From NCBI GenBank assembly GCA_033439685.1, contig JAUEDM010000007.1, positions 2,156,001-2,220,000 of the forward strand: DNA of 64,000 bases, written 5' to 3'. Within the stretch, counting starts at the first letter, position 1. Each line of letters starts with the position of its first letter. Below, in pieces: positions 13,201 through 23,934 of the stretch. The notes under the pieces are model-generated. The model ran no database searches, was not told the DNA's origin, and saw only the letters and a program-made list of their open reading frames with translations. Made by a program: the position numbers and the translations under genes. The stretch is from Apodospora peruviana. Taxonomy: Eukaryota > Ascomycota > Sordariomycetes > Sordariales > Lasiosphaeriaceae.

Positions 13201-13488
13201 CTGCAACGCGAGATGCCCAATGACACGCCGCCGCTGGACCCTCCGAGTAGGTCGTCCACGGCGGCCCCGTCCAGCACCGCAGCTACTAACGATGTGAACA
13301 GCCCAGCTACAGTGACCGGGGGAACCACCGTTTCGGGAGGGGCGGCGGCAGCGATGACAGCAATTAATAAGATGGGTGGCCACGTGAATCCGCCTCCGAG
13401 CCGACCGATGTTGGAGGGCGGGAGTGGACTCGGCGGGGGCGGCATGCAAATGACTCTGATTCGAGAGGAGCGGGAAACGAGTGCCTAG
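10254..13488 (+). CDS. wc-1: White collar 1 blue-light receptor / GATA transcription factor
   Basis: Predicted 1054-residue protein from exons 10254-13040 and 13111-13488, with a 70-nt intron (GTAAGC, branch CTAAC, acceptor GAAG). The LOV domain spans about 350-477, with the motif GKNCRFLQ and photoactive Cys396. PAS-B lies near 545-640 (ENTDDVIHVLSLKGVFLYLS) and PAS-C near 670-755. A basic run KKKRKRRK sits near 882-890, followed by a GATA zinc finger C897-X2-C900-X18-C919-X2-C922. The splice is fixed because WAKQ must continue into TGRVSPRNSSRGG, the conserved sequence after the finger. In Neurospora, WC-1 binds flavin, pairs with WC-2, and drives light responses and the circadian oscillator by activating frq. 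Unlike Neurospora WC-1, the N-terminus has no long glutamine tract: it reads MNNFFGSTPLSAEELQRQ and then Met-rich low-complexity sequence. Confidence 0.97.
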
Positions 13489-14698
13489 GATGCATGCGAT
13501 CCAGCTTCCTTTTATTTTATTGGAGATGATTTTTACATGCCTGCGATACCCCCTCGGCCTTGAGTTTACTGACCTTGTCTTCTGGTGTTTGGTCAGGCTG
13601 ACGAGTTGTGATGCGTGATGGAACGTGCCTGTCTTTTATTTTCGTCGAGATGTGTTTGGGTGGTGGGTGTGTGGTGTATGTATCGGGAATGGATGGGAAG
13701 TCAGGCAGACACGCTTGGAGATTTTAGGCTCTGGGATACACTCTCTATCTCTCTATCTCTCTCTCTCCACTTCGTTTCTTTTCTCTGGACTGAATGTTGG
13801 CGGTACAAATATGATTTTGGGGTTGTGTTTAAGAAAGAAGAATGATAATTATCATTAAGCAGATACCATGAGCGGACATGACGGCGCTGTTGAGATATTG
13901 TTGGTACATAGGTACCTACCTAGGTAGTAACTGTTTTAAGTGATATTGGAATTTTGAGATTCTATGTATCTCTGTCTGTTTCCTCTCCTATCTAAGGCAT
14001 ATATGTGAGTATCTGTGATACCCCTGAGACCATCTATACCAACGACACTGAGGTGTTTGTTTGTGAGTGTATTAGCTAAACGAGCTAGCTACCTGAAATA
14101 GATTACCGTTACTGATTGCCGTTCCCAAGAAACCGAGGTGAGGATCATCATGGTTTACTAAAGATACAGAGTAAACAGGTATCTTATCGTTCCACATGCA
14201 TTGATAAGGAACTGACATGTGGAGTTGAGCAAAGAACGTTGGGCGTGTACCGAGTAGCGCGGGGGTCATTATCGATCAAATCGATGATGGCATACCGCAG
14301 CCAGCAGCAATGCCGATGACGGCTTCAGTAGTTGCCGCTGATGTTTCGATAAGGCTGGCTGGCTTGGCTGGGGCTAGAACGGACGCAAGGAGACTGAGAG
14401 ATATTAACAAAGGAGGAGGAGGAGAAGAAGGAGGTGCTTGGTGGGAAGGGATGCGGGGTAGCTTGAGCTTCTCGCGGAGCGGAGGAAAGGAGGTGGTCGA
14501 AGATGAGTGATGATGTATGTATATAAGGTCAAGCTAGCTCCATGTTTCGTGTGTTGTTGAAGTTGGTTTGTCTATCTATCTTCAGCTCTTCCTCGTTGGA
14601 TCTTGCTAGTAAATCGCACTGAACTGAATCAGTTGTAACTGAATACCTTAGTTAAACAATAACCTACTTTTGAAGAAGAGAAAATACAAGAGAAGAAA
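13489..14698. other. wc-1 3' region and formamidase promoter
   Basis: No supported gene in 1.2 kb. It holds a CT/CTAT microsatellite at about 13741-13770, a palindromic GGTACCTACCTAGGTAG element at 13911-13927, a GA-rich purine tract near 14408-14440, and TATCTATC (GATA on the other strand) near 14571. The GATA cores could be sites for an AreA/NIT2-type nitrogen regulator of the formamidase. That is inference from core motifs only. Confidence 0.4.
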
Positions 14699-16527
14699 AT
14701 GGGCAAGACGGCGATCCGAACCATCTGCAAGGTCGATTTTGACAAGCCGGCGTCTGAGCAGCCGCAGCTTCATGTAAGTTGAACCCGAACTTCTTGTTGA
14801 GCATAAGTGCTAACTTCTGTGCGTCCCTGAATTGCAGAACAGATGGCACCCGGATGGTAAGCCGCCTCCACTGCTTGGACATATTTACATGCCCCATTCA
14901 TGAAATTAAACTTGTATATGTGTCTAGTGCCCTTTGCGGGAACCATCAAGGATGGCGAGACCGTCAAGATTGAGTGTCTAGATTGGTAAACCCACACCTT
15001 CCCCTTTATTGTCAAGAAAGGGGGTTGTTAACTGGGCCAAAACAGGACCGGCGGCCAGATCAAAAACACCGACGACGCCGACGACATCCGGAATGTCGAT
15101 CTCACCAAGATCCATTACCTATCTGGTCCCTTCGAGGTAGAGGGGGCTGCCCCGGGGGACGTGTTGCTCGTCGAGATCATGGATGTGCAGCCGTTTCAGG
15201 ACCAGCCGTGGGGGTTTACGGGGATTTTTGACAGGAGCAATGGGGTATGTTTCTCTTCCATCCTTTTGTCGCCCGATATACTGATGATGTTTTGGTTAGG
15301 GAGGTTTCCTGGATGAGATTTATCCTTCAGCGTACGTAACCCCCCCCTCCCAATCAAGACAAACTATATGTACGCTAACATTAGAGAGAGAGAAAAGTGC
15401 CAAAGCGATCTGGGATTTCGAGGGCATCTTTTGTTCATCACGGCACATCCCGCACGTCAAGTTCGCCGGTTTGATTCACCCCGGCATCCTCGGGTGTGCT
15501 CCGTCCGCTGAGGTGTTGGCGGAATGGAATAGGCGCGAGGGGGAGCTGATTGCCGCGAACAAGTTGAAGGATAGAGATGTTGCTCTGCCGTGAGTTCATT
15601 CTACAACCATATGAAAATGAGGTCGTGCTGAAAAAGTGTGTTGTTAAATTAGGCCGCAGCCCCTGAATGTCCACGCGGGAAGCGCAGATACAGAAATCAA
15701 GGAGAAGGTTGGCAGGGAGGGCGCGAGGACGGTTCCTGGTCGTCCTGAGCATGGAGGAAACTGCGATATCAAGAACCTGTCGAGAGTAAGTCGGCCGGCC
15801 CTCACTTAGTATGAGTTCTTGACTAACAGAGAGAACAACAGGGATCCAAAGTCTACCTCCCCGTCCACGTTCCGGGAGCCAAGTTCAGCGTTGGGGATCT
15901 GCACTTCTCGCAAGGCGACGGCGAGATTTCCTTCTGTGGTGCCATCGAGATGGCGGGGATCATCACCATCAACTTCAAGGTCATCAAGAACGGTGTGGCC
16001 GACTTGGGTCTAACAAGTCCCATCTACATTCCCGGACCTGTCGAACCGCAGTTTGGACCGGGGCGACAAATCTTCTTTGAGGGGTTTTCTGTTGATCAGC
16101 ATGGGAAACAGCGTACGTACTACCTTACTCCCCATTCTCTCTCTCTTTTATATGTTCAGTAGCTTACCGGTGAAAAGATTACATGGATGTGACCGTCGCC
16201 TACAGACAGACGTGTTTGCGGGTGATCGAGTACCTCCGGCGCTTCGGGTACAACGACTACCAGATTTATTTGCTGCTATCGTGCGCCCCGATCCAGGGCC
16301 ATGTGGCTGGCATCGTCGATATCCCCAACGCGTGCACGACTATCGGGTTGCCGATGGATATTTTCGATTTCGATATCTCCCCTGCCGCGATTCCGGCAAA
16401 GAAGCTGGACATGGTTAACTGCGCTTTCGAGACGGGCGTGTCCGAGGGAAAGGTTGTTACCGACGCGGGCAAGAACAGCGAGTTTAGCTTTGGTGGGGGG
16501 ATGACTTATAAGGAGTGTGCTGATTAA
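14699..16527 (+). CDS. Formamidase (acetamidase/formamidase family)
   Basis: Predicted 442-residue enzyme that hydrolyses formamide to ammonia and formate, a nitrogen-scavenging reaction. Nine exons: 14699-14773, 14838-14856, 14928-14985, 15046-15244, 15300-15331, 15398-15589, 15653-15785, 15842-16112 and 16178-16527. Introns are 55-71 nt. Family sequence runs across the splice sites: HNRWHPDVPFAGTIKDGE, IECLDWTGGQIKN, AAKAIWDFEGIFCSSRHIPH, FAGLIHPGILGCAPS, LPPQPLNVHAGSA, and near the end QGHVAGIVDIPNACTT. Length agrees with fungal FmdS proteins (about 410-440). Exons of 19 and 32 nt are unusually small, and this is the most intron-dense gene here for its size. Aspergillus fmdS is under nitrogen metabolite control; a similar regime is plausible. 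The exact amide specificity is not provable from sequence. Confidence 0.92.
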
Positions 16528-16829
16528 CGCAGGTGAGGTTTTGTGAGAGAGGGAGAGAGAGTGTGTGCGGGTGTAATGATATAAGGTGATCGAAGCTTGC
16601 CCGTTCTGGTTCAGGAGCTCCCAAGACAGTACCAGATTGGACCTCTGTGAAAAATAAATACGGCCTTTTTATTTTCAGGTTGATGAATGGCTGTCGGGCA
16701 GTGTTGAAGATTATGCGTAAGTGTGCATGCCAGCCCAGTTTGTACCGACGAAGTAGGTATGTACAGATAAATTAAAAGATCCTCATCCGCTCCTGTCTCG
16801 CGAGAGACCTCCCTCGTCTACCTACCCAA
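16528..16829. other. Intergenic region between convergent genes
   Basis: Short convergent intergenic segment shared by the 3' ends of the formamidase and Otu1 genes. It contains a GA-repeat (about 16543-16562) and an AT-rich patch near 16650-16675 that may serve in polyadenylation. No gene seen. Confidence 0.5.
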
Positions 16830-17836
16830 CTACTGAATCTTCATCTCACCAAACATACTATGCTTCGTCTCCGCTTCGTGCTTGGACGCGTCGCGTGCCC
16901 CCTGGCCGATCCAGTTGCAGATCTCGCACTTGATCACAAAATCCGTCGTGTCGGTGTAGTAATGGAGGTTCTGCAACCGTTTGGCGAGCTCCAACGCCTT
17001 GCTCAGCACTTCGTCGTCGTCCGCCTGCCACCTGGTCACATCCACCTCGACGGGGTAGCTCAGGTCCATGCAGAACGCTATCCGGTCGTAGTGGATGCCT
17101 GAGTAGAGGATAACGACGCGGTTCTCCTTGTTCTCGCCGAAGCGGTCTACTCGTAGCGTCTAGATCACACAAGAAAGCGTTAAAGAGATGACGGCTCAGA
17201 AAAGGATGGGACCGGTCTAACCTTGACATCGATCGAGCTAATCTCGATATTGTAGATGTCTGACAATATGGAGAGCTCGATGGCGCCGCCCCATGTGTCC
17301 ATCTGCTGTATCCCCGTCGTGTAGCGTTCTGGGTCGTCACCGAGGATGGCCTTGCTGTAGTTCTCCGGGTGCTCGAGGATGTACTCGGCTACTTGCCGGC
17401 GGAGGGTAACGGATGGATTTTCGAGGCCGAGCGCGCCGCCGAATGCCGTGAACATGCAGCTGTTATCGTCGGGCATCACCCGAAGGACGATATATCCGTT
17501 CCTCTCGGGCCACTCAAGTGAGGTCTCGTCGGGCTCTATCCCCTTTGGCGTAAATTCCTTTGGTGCTTCTACCTCCACGGCTGCCGGTGGTGGCGCCGTG
17601 TCGATGGGCGCCACGACAATAGTCTCGCCCCGGAGTTGAAGGTCCTTCACGAGCGTGGTACTCTGAGCAGACGGGCTGATGTCCAGATTCTTGAGCGGGT
17701 ATCCGTACTTTAGAGAGAAGTTGCTGAGGTCTGACTTCTTTTTGATGAGTTCCACGAGCTCTCGCAAACTCGCCTCGTCTTCGATTTCGAGACGGGCTTG
17801 TCCGTTTGGCGCTCGGAGGCGCACTTGGATTTTCAT
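16830..17836 (-). CDS. otu1: Otu1/YOD1 deubiquitinating enzyme
   Basis: Predicted 314-residue cysteine protease from exons 17836-17222 and 17159-16830, with a 62-nt intron (GTTAGA...TCTAG, phase 0). Layout matches yeast Otu1 (301 residues): an N-terminal ubiquitin-like/UBX-like domain (about 1-78, starting MKIQVRLRAPNGQ) that binds Cdc48/p97, the OTU catalytic core with MPDDNSCMF (Asp124, Cys127) and catalytic His228 in SGIHYDRI, and a C-terminal C2H2 zinc finger (C283, C286, H299, H305). Family members trim ubiquitin chains from Cdc48 substrates, including ERAD clients. The start at 17836 was preferred over a longer in-frame ATG at 18007 because MKIQ begins the conserved domain and the upstream residues are low-complexity. 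It is transcribed divergently from the RSC gene. Confidence 0.93.
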
Positions 17837-18954
17837 CTTGGCTGGTATTATCGTGAAGGGGATAACTGGAGATGCGTTGGCTATAGATGGGAAAGGTCGC
17901 AGACGAGCACACGTTAAATGAGCAGATGGTCCGCAATCTTGACGGACAAGTGCTGAGGAAGTGCGATTAAATAATAAGAGTCTGGGGCAATTTCCTGGTT
18001 GTCGCAAAACTGCACTCTGGTTTCGCTAGTTCTTTTGATTAGCTCGTGTTTATGAGATCTGAAGGTACTGTATCTCACTCAAGCAGCAGATATTCGGTGC
18101 TGACAAAAGGAATGGAAAATGGTTAGATATCGATAGAATGGGGATGCGTCGAAGTGTAGAGCGCAAGTGCGAAGGTTTATTTCCTCATAGGTATTGATAG
18201 GAAGAAATCAGCAGTGAATGTTGGAAATCTGCGTTACTTTTATGGAAGCTCTCTTTGATGACCTTCTCGTTGCCCAATTCACCTGCCCTAGCTGGAGGTT
18301 CCATCGGGCGAAACCTGGAGCTGGCGTCAACGTCACGGCAAATCATTGCGTCTTCTGTTAGTGTGATACTTGGTGCATCATGCTGGTCAGCCGGATTTGA
18401 TGACTTTTCATCTGACGTTTTTTTATTGGTGATGCGGGAGATTGGATGGAAATCACATGTGAATAACATCACTTCTGGGCGATGGGTACATGCCACTGCG
18501 TCCAGACTTCAAACTGGCCTTTTCGCGTCATTCGATGGATGTTGTCTGAACTGTTCCTGACCCAGTACAGTACCGAGATAACATCCTTTCAGGCCCTGTG
18601 CCACTGTGAAGGCTGGAGCTGTGTGGGGCACAGTTCAGCTGAATGAAGAAACGTGGATGCAAGTCTGGAACCCCGGTACCCGTGCCCGGCTAACTGCACG
18701 TTAGAGGCCCGGCACACCAGACTAGTCAGTTAACGAGGCTCCAGCGTGTTAGAGGAACGCGACCTTCGGCAGCTGCATCCAATCCATTGCGCTCTGCCCC
18801 AGCCGCGCTAACGTCCGACACCTCTTAGCCGAGTGGACATTCACTGGTGGATATTACGATTTCGCGACTGACTCGGACCGTGGCCGTACGGTAGAGGGTA
18901 CCCCCAGTCCCCCCCTTCATGGTTGTTGTCTTGGATGTGCCTTGCACTACCGCG
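17837..18954. promoter_or_regulatory. Divergent promoter region, otu1 / rsc1
   Basis: 1.1 kb between two divergent genes and so the likely site of both promoters. No supported gene. The frames at 18185-18496 and 18255-18560 look random. No operator could be named. Confidence 0.45.
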
Positions 18955-21900
18955 ATGCCCACTTTGCGCGAGAGACCGTCCAGAGGCGAAATCTCGCCTG
19001 CCAAGAAGACCTCTCCGACCACCAGCAGATCGACACCCCGATCCCACAGGAACAGCATCAGCATGGCCGCCGACGCGATCGAGGTGCATGAATCCATCGA
19101 GGCCAAGGGCGACGCCGACGACGACGTCGAGATGGAGGATGCCGATGCCGATGCCGATGCCGACGCAGATGCTGACGCGGACGCGGATGCCGACGCCGAT
19201 TTCGTAGGGAGCTCTAATAGGGATCTTGACGACGCGGATGCTGATGCCGACGCGGACCCCGATATGGACGCCGACGGAGAACCCGACGACGAGATGGAAG
19301 ATCACATGCAACAGGACGACTCGTCCCGGGACATGTTCCAGCTGATCAAGGACACGTCCGAATATCTGTGCCGCTACACAATCAAGGTGGATGGAGAGTA
19401 CGTTTGCGCCAGACTGTTTTATTAATGCAGGCGATGCTAACTATTCTGGGTCCAGGGACCACGAGGTCGCCTCCGGCTTCCAGCGCCTGGTGAACAAGCG
19501 CAGCCTTCCAGATTACTTCGAAGTCATCAAAGAACCAATGGCCTTTAGCACCATTCGCGTGAGTTGATCTACCAATGCCAATTGACCAGACCATTGTGCT
19601 TGGCCGAATGCTGAACCGTCGCGTGAACAGGCCAAGCTCGGCAAAAAGACCTACACCGGGTTCAATGAGTTCGTTCACGATGTCATGCGCATATGTCACA
19701 ATGCGCAGGTCTACAACAGACCCTCCGCCCCCATTTTCTCCGACGCGGGTCGCCTGCAAGAAGTGTTTAAAGAGAAGCTCAACGAACTGGTTAAGCAGGG
19801 CGAGATCACTGCTGCTGAGGCTGCACTCCCCGATCTTGGGCCGTTGCCCGAGTTTGAAGACTCGCCGCCACCTGAAGACGAAGATGATGAGGAAGAGGAA
19901 GAGGAAGACGAGGAAGAAGAGGAAGAGGACGACGAGGACGACGATTCCGACGACGAAGGAGGTCGCCGTCGCAGGCGGAGGCGTGGCCGCCAATCCAGGG
20001 GCGGAAAAGACCGCGACGATGACGGTGATGACTCCCACAAGAAGCGTGGTCGGCCACCCAAGGTATTCACACCGCTGGAGGCCCGCATCCAAGAGCTCCT
20101 CAGGGGTCTGCGCAAGTACAAGAATGATGCTGGCCAATTACGCATCCTTCATTTCGAGAGGCTCCCGGATAAGGCGGAGCTTCCTGACTACTACACAGCA
20201 ATCAAAAATCCAATTGCGCTCGACTTGATCAAGAAGAAGCACAAGCGCAAGAAGTATCAGAACATTGATCAGGTCCTCCAAGACCTGGAGATCATGTTCG
20301 GAAATGCCAAAGACTACAACGAGGAAGGCAGCGAGGTCTATGAAGACGCCGTTGAGCTTCAAAAACAAGCCCGTCTTATTGCCGAGGAGGAGAAGGCGAA
20401 ACCCGACGACGCTTTTCGTGACGAGGATGGGAAGCTCCCAGTCGCTCACATCGAGTATCGGGGACAGCTGTGGAAAGTTGGTGAGTGCAGTCTGGAAGAA
20501 ACGTTGAACTTGACATTCATCACATACTAACCTTTTTGTTGCAGGTGATTGGGTCCACATCCGCAATGCGAATGATCTGTCCAAGCCGATTGTCGCCCAG
20601 ATTTTCCGCACCTGGTCAGATGCCTCTGGTCAGAAATGGGTCAACGCGTGCTGGTACTACCGACCCGAGCAGACAGTACATCGTTTTGACAAGCATTTCT
20701 ACGAAAATGAGGTGGTAAAGACCGGCCAGTACCGAGACCATCGGATCGAAGAGGTTGAGGACCGATGCTTTGTCATGTTTATCACTCGCTACCCGAAAGG
20801 TCGACCCCGCGGTCTCCCTGGCGACAAGGCCGTCTACCTCTGCGAGGCACGGTACAACGAGGAGAAGTTCAGGTTCAACAAGATCAAGACGTGGACGAGC
20901 TGCCTGCCGGATGAGGTGCGCGAGAGGGACTATGAGATGGACCTGTTCGACGTGCCTCGGACCCTCAGGAAGCACCCCAGTCCGATCAAACACCTGCTGC
21001 AGGCTGACGCCAAAGAAACGGATCCTCTGCCCAAGCCGACCTGGAGGAGCCCTAACGCTCCTCCTCTGATCGGAGCGGTGCACCGGCGGCCGCGAGAAGC
21101 AAATGTAAGCTTGGACTTTCCTTCAGTTTCACCTTCAGTTCACATACCGCCTGCCTTTGTTCGCCTGGCCCTATGAGTGGCCCAATGGGCTCTTCCAGAT
21201 TTTTCCTTTCAACCCCACACTGCCTACCTTACCTTGCCTGCCTTATCCCGTCCATCCCTGCCTCTCCCTTACCTCGCTCACGGTCCCCCGTTGAACCCAA
21301 TGACCTGCGCCCCAACTTAATATTTTTTAACTTCACTTGGACCATCCATGCCTGCACACTTTCCTCAGGCACTAGACGCGAAAGGGAAGAAAGCTAACAA
21401 GTCTGAAGGAGTCGCCTCCTCCGGAGCCTAATCCGCAACCACGACTTGCTGTCGCCCAAGCCCCTGGTCCCGTACCGTTGGCCTTGGCTATGGGTCCATC
21501 GCACCGCCCCCGTGACGTTGGTATGTCCGCAGCACCAACATATCATCATTCCGTGGGTCCCCCTGTGCCGTCCGCGGTGCCTATTCCATCTCCATCGCAC
21601 TACATGCAAACATTTGCGCCGCGCCAAGCTCCGCCGCCCGTTCACCACACGCAGGTCCATCTTCAACCGCACCCACAGCAACAGCACCCGCAACCAATGC
21701 CTATGCAACACGTGCCGCACCCTGTACTACAACCACAGGTGCAGCCAAGCCCGCACTTCCCACCCCAGTCTTACCCGCCGCAGCAGTACGGCGCACAACC
21801 TCCAGTGCCCCAGCAGCTTCATTACCAGACACCCCTCGCGCCAGCCTACGACACTCACCTCCGCCAGGTTCATCCATCACCGGGCATGACACCGTCTCGT

Positions 21901-22581
21901 CAGCCAATGGCCGTAGCTCCCAACCCCGCGGCTCTCCCGCACGCTAATGCCCACGCGGGCAACGTGTATAACGTGCCGCGCGCCCCCGAAGTCTATACTC
22001 TGGCAGACGGCGTCGACGCCGCCATCCCGGCAGACGTGCGCGAGCAGTTCCAGCGCGACGAGCAGGGCCGTATCCTGTTTTTCACCGCGCCACCGCTGAA
22101 CCGCCCCAACGGCGTCGCGGAGCAGTACGCCGGGCTTGGCCACAGCGTCAACTACCTGGCCAACATCAAGAAACTGCGCGAGGACCGCCAGCGCAAGAGG
22201 AAGGAGCGCGACGAGGTGCTTGCGCTGGAGCAGGCTGCCAAGAAGAAGACGGCCGATATCGACGCCGCTACGGCCAAGAAGCAGGCTGAAGAAGAGCAGA
22301 AGGCCCAGGCCGAGCTGGTGGAGAATGCGATTCTCACCTGGTGCGCTGGCATGGATCGCGACACGCGGCTGCTCGAGGAGAGCCTTGGTGCGACAAAACG
22401 CGGGAGTCGGGATGAGAGCACTGTGAAGTCGGCCAAGGACGCCCGAGAGAAGAATTTGCAGTGGTATTACGAGGATAGGTTGAGGAGGGGGGAGATCACG
22501 GAGGAGCAGAAGAAGGATGTGGAGGACTGGTTTAACCACAGGAAGCACCTGGCGGAGGCAGAGGCGGGGTCGGATGTTTGA
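18955..22581 (+). CDS. rsc1: RSC chromatin-remodelling subunit Rsc1/Rsc2 type (bromo-bromo-BAH)
   Basis: Predicted 1042-residue protein. Exons: 18955-19397, 19456-19558, 19631-20480, 20545-21104 and 21409-22581. The last intron (304 nt) has CTAAC at 21394 and acceptor GAAG. Bromodomain 1 lies at about 126-235 (pocket AQVYN), then a strongly acidic run, an Arg-rich run, an AT-hook-like KKRGRPPK, bromodomain 2 at about 329-440 (AKDYN), and a BAH domain starting near 455 (WKVGDWVHIRNAND). The tail is Pro/Gln/His-rich, then a conserved segment (ADVREQFQRDEQGRILFF) and a charged coiled coil. RSC slides and ejects nucleosomes, and the bromodomains read acetyl-lysine. Exon 1 carries an Asp-Ala repeat. 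The start is uncertain: ATGs at 18919, 18955 and 19063 are in frame; 19063 has the best context and gives 1006 residues. Confidence 0.9.
19129..19203 (+). repeat. In-frame GAT/GCC repeat coding for (Asp-Ala)n
   Basis: A run of alternating Asp and Ala codons (GAT/GAC with GCC/GCA/GCT/GCG) inside exon 1 of the Rsc1-like gene, followed by a shorter DADADAD run near 19231-19260. The third-position variety shows it is not a pure microsatellite, although the first part (GCCGAT units, 19141-19164) is. Confidence 0.8.
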
Positions 22582-23934
22582 TTTGTCTGGTCTGGGCTGG
22601 ACTGATAAGTCCATGTTATTTTTGGACTGGGTGTTGTTTGGTCTCAACTTTCTTTTTGGTCCCCGGTTTAAGCGAAGAGTCGAAAAGGCGGACTGATGTT
22701 GCTTTTATGACGTGTTAGGCCTTTATGGAGGGGATGGATATACCAACCTTGAACCTTTGGCGTTGAGCATTTGGTGTGGTGAGGGTTATGGCTTTCTATC
22801 CTCCGGTTTTCTTTCTTCCTTCTGAGCGTATGTATACTACCTACTCATGGCCAAGCTTTTATCCATATTGGAGCTTGCCCTACAGTAGTCGCGACTTTCC
22901 ATCCCGGGGGTATGTATGATAGGCGGGACGGGTGTATTTACTATTAACTGTCTTCATCTTGCAAATTCTAGGTAAGTAACACTCGTATCAAATTTTGTAG
23001 TGATTCACGACCCAACTATGTACGCCACACTCGAGTAATTTCATCAATGAGCAGCCTGAAATCCTAATCTTGCCTGTGTGATGCATCCAATATTCGAACG
23101 CCCTATAGACATTCACTGACCAGTAGCCCGGCACGCGCGGCCCGGTTGAGTTCTTGAGGCTGGCATGGAAAGGTTCTGGCCAAGCTCAATCCTGGGCATC
23201 GGGCGGCAACTTCCACTCGAAGGACGCTAACCCGACCGGTACGGAGTACCACGCTAGCCCGCGACTGGCCCCCTGTACCTCTCGGCCAACCTCCACCGCC
23301 CGGGCCACCCTGGACCCAGTCGCCGCTCGAGTCACTGCAGTGACTTGCACAGTCATCACGTCAACCTCACTTTGCCATCAACACCGCGGTCACCGCCCAA
23401 CCCACATCCACACATTTCCACTCCAAACCCACTTACCAAGTACTCCTTTTTGCAGTCCGTGACCACGCTCTGATCTTCTCTTCTGTGCTGCTGTTTCTAC
23501 CGTCATTTTGGGCAACAAAGCACATTACCAGTATCATGGTTCGACTTTGGGCGCGCATCTCCTTCATCCTCACCCCGCACATCTGAGCTCTACCGTTCAG
23601 TCCGATCTAAACCTCGACTCACTCGACCCGCCCATAACTGAACCCGACACCCAAATACCTGACACTTCTTTGACTTCCCGTCGCTCTCCTCCCCTCTCCT
23701 CCCTCGATCAGCGAGGTAATCTTCACTTCTCGAGCACAGCATATTTTCAATTAACATCTCGCGCGAACACATCCTCCTCGTCTCGTTTTCGCAAATCCCA
23801 GACTTTGTTCGGCGTTCGGCGGAATAGCTTTGCCCTCCTTTTCGCGTTCACTTCCTTCGTCTCGTTCACCCACTAGACCATCCAAAACTCACCCCAACCT
23901 TCTGCAATCACGACTTCATGCAAGAGACCAAAAA
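22582..23934. other. rsc1 3' region and NYN gene promoter/leader
   Basis: 1.35 kb without a supported gene. It contains the left copy of a 137-bp inverted repeat (23446-23582) and a pyrimidine-rich leader (about 23640-23930) before the NYN gene. The frame at 23508-23876 is leader sequence, not a protein. Confidence 0.5.
23446..23582 (+). repeat. Left arm of a 137-bp imperfect inverted repeat
   Basis: This segment matches the reverse complement of 27700-27836. By hand alignment about 125 of 138 columns agree, with 11 substitutions (9 transitions) and two single-base indels. Two blocks of 24 and 34 bases are identical (the longer starts ATGGTTCGACTTTGGGCGCG). It lies about 350-490 bp upstream of the NYN start codon, probably in its promoter or leader. 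Confidence 0.88.

Noticed and set aside
17837..18007. Otu1 start at 18007
   Set aside because: The additional 57 residues are not related to the ubiquitin-like domain, which begins exactly at MKIQ.
23830..23934. 35-residue N-terminal extension of the NYN protein
   Set aside because: The residues are Ser/Arg/Pro-rich leader-like sequence, and the ATG at 23935 has a far better context and starts a conserved-looking block.
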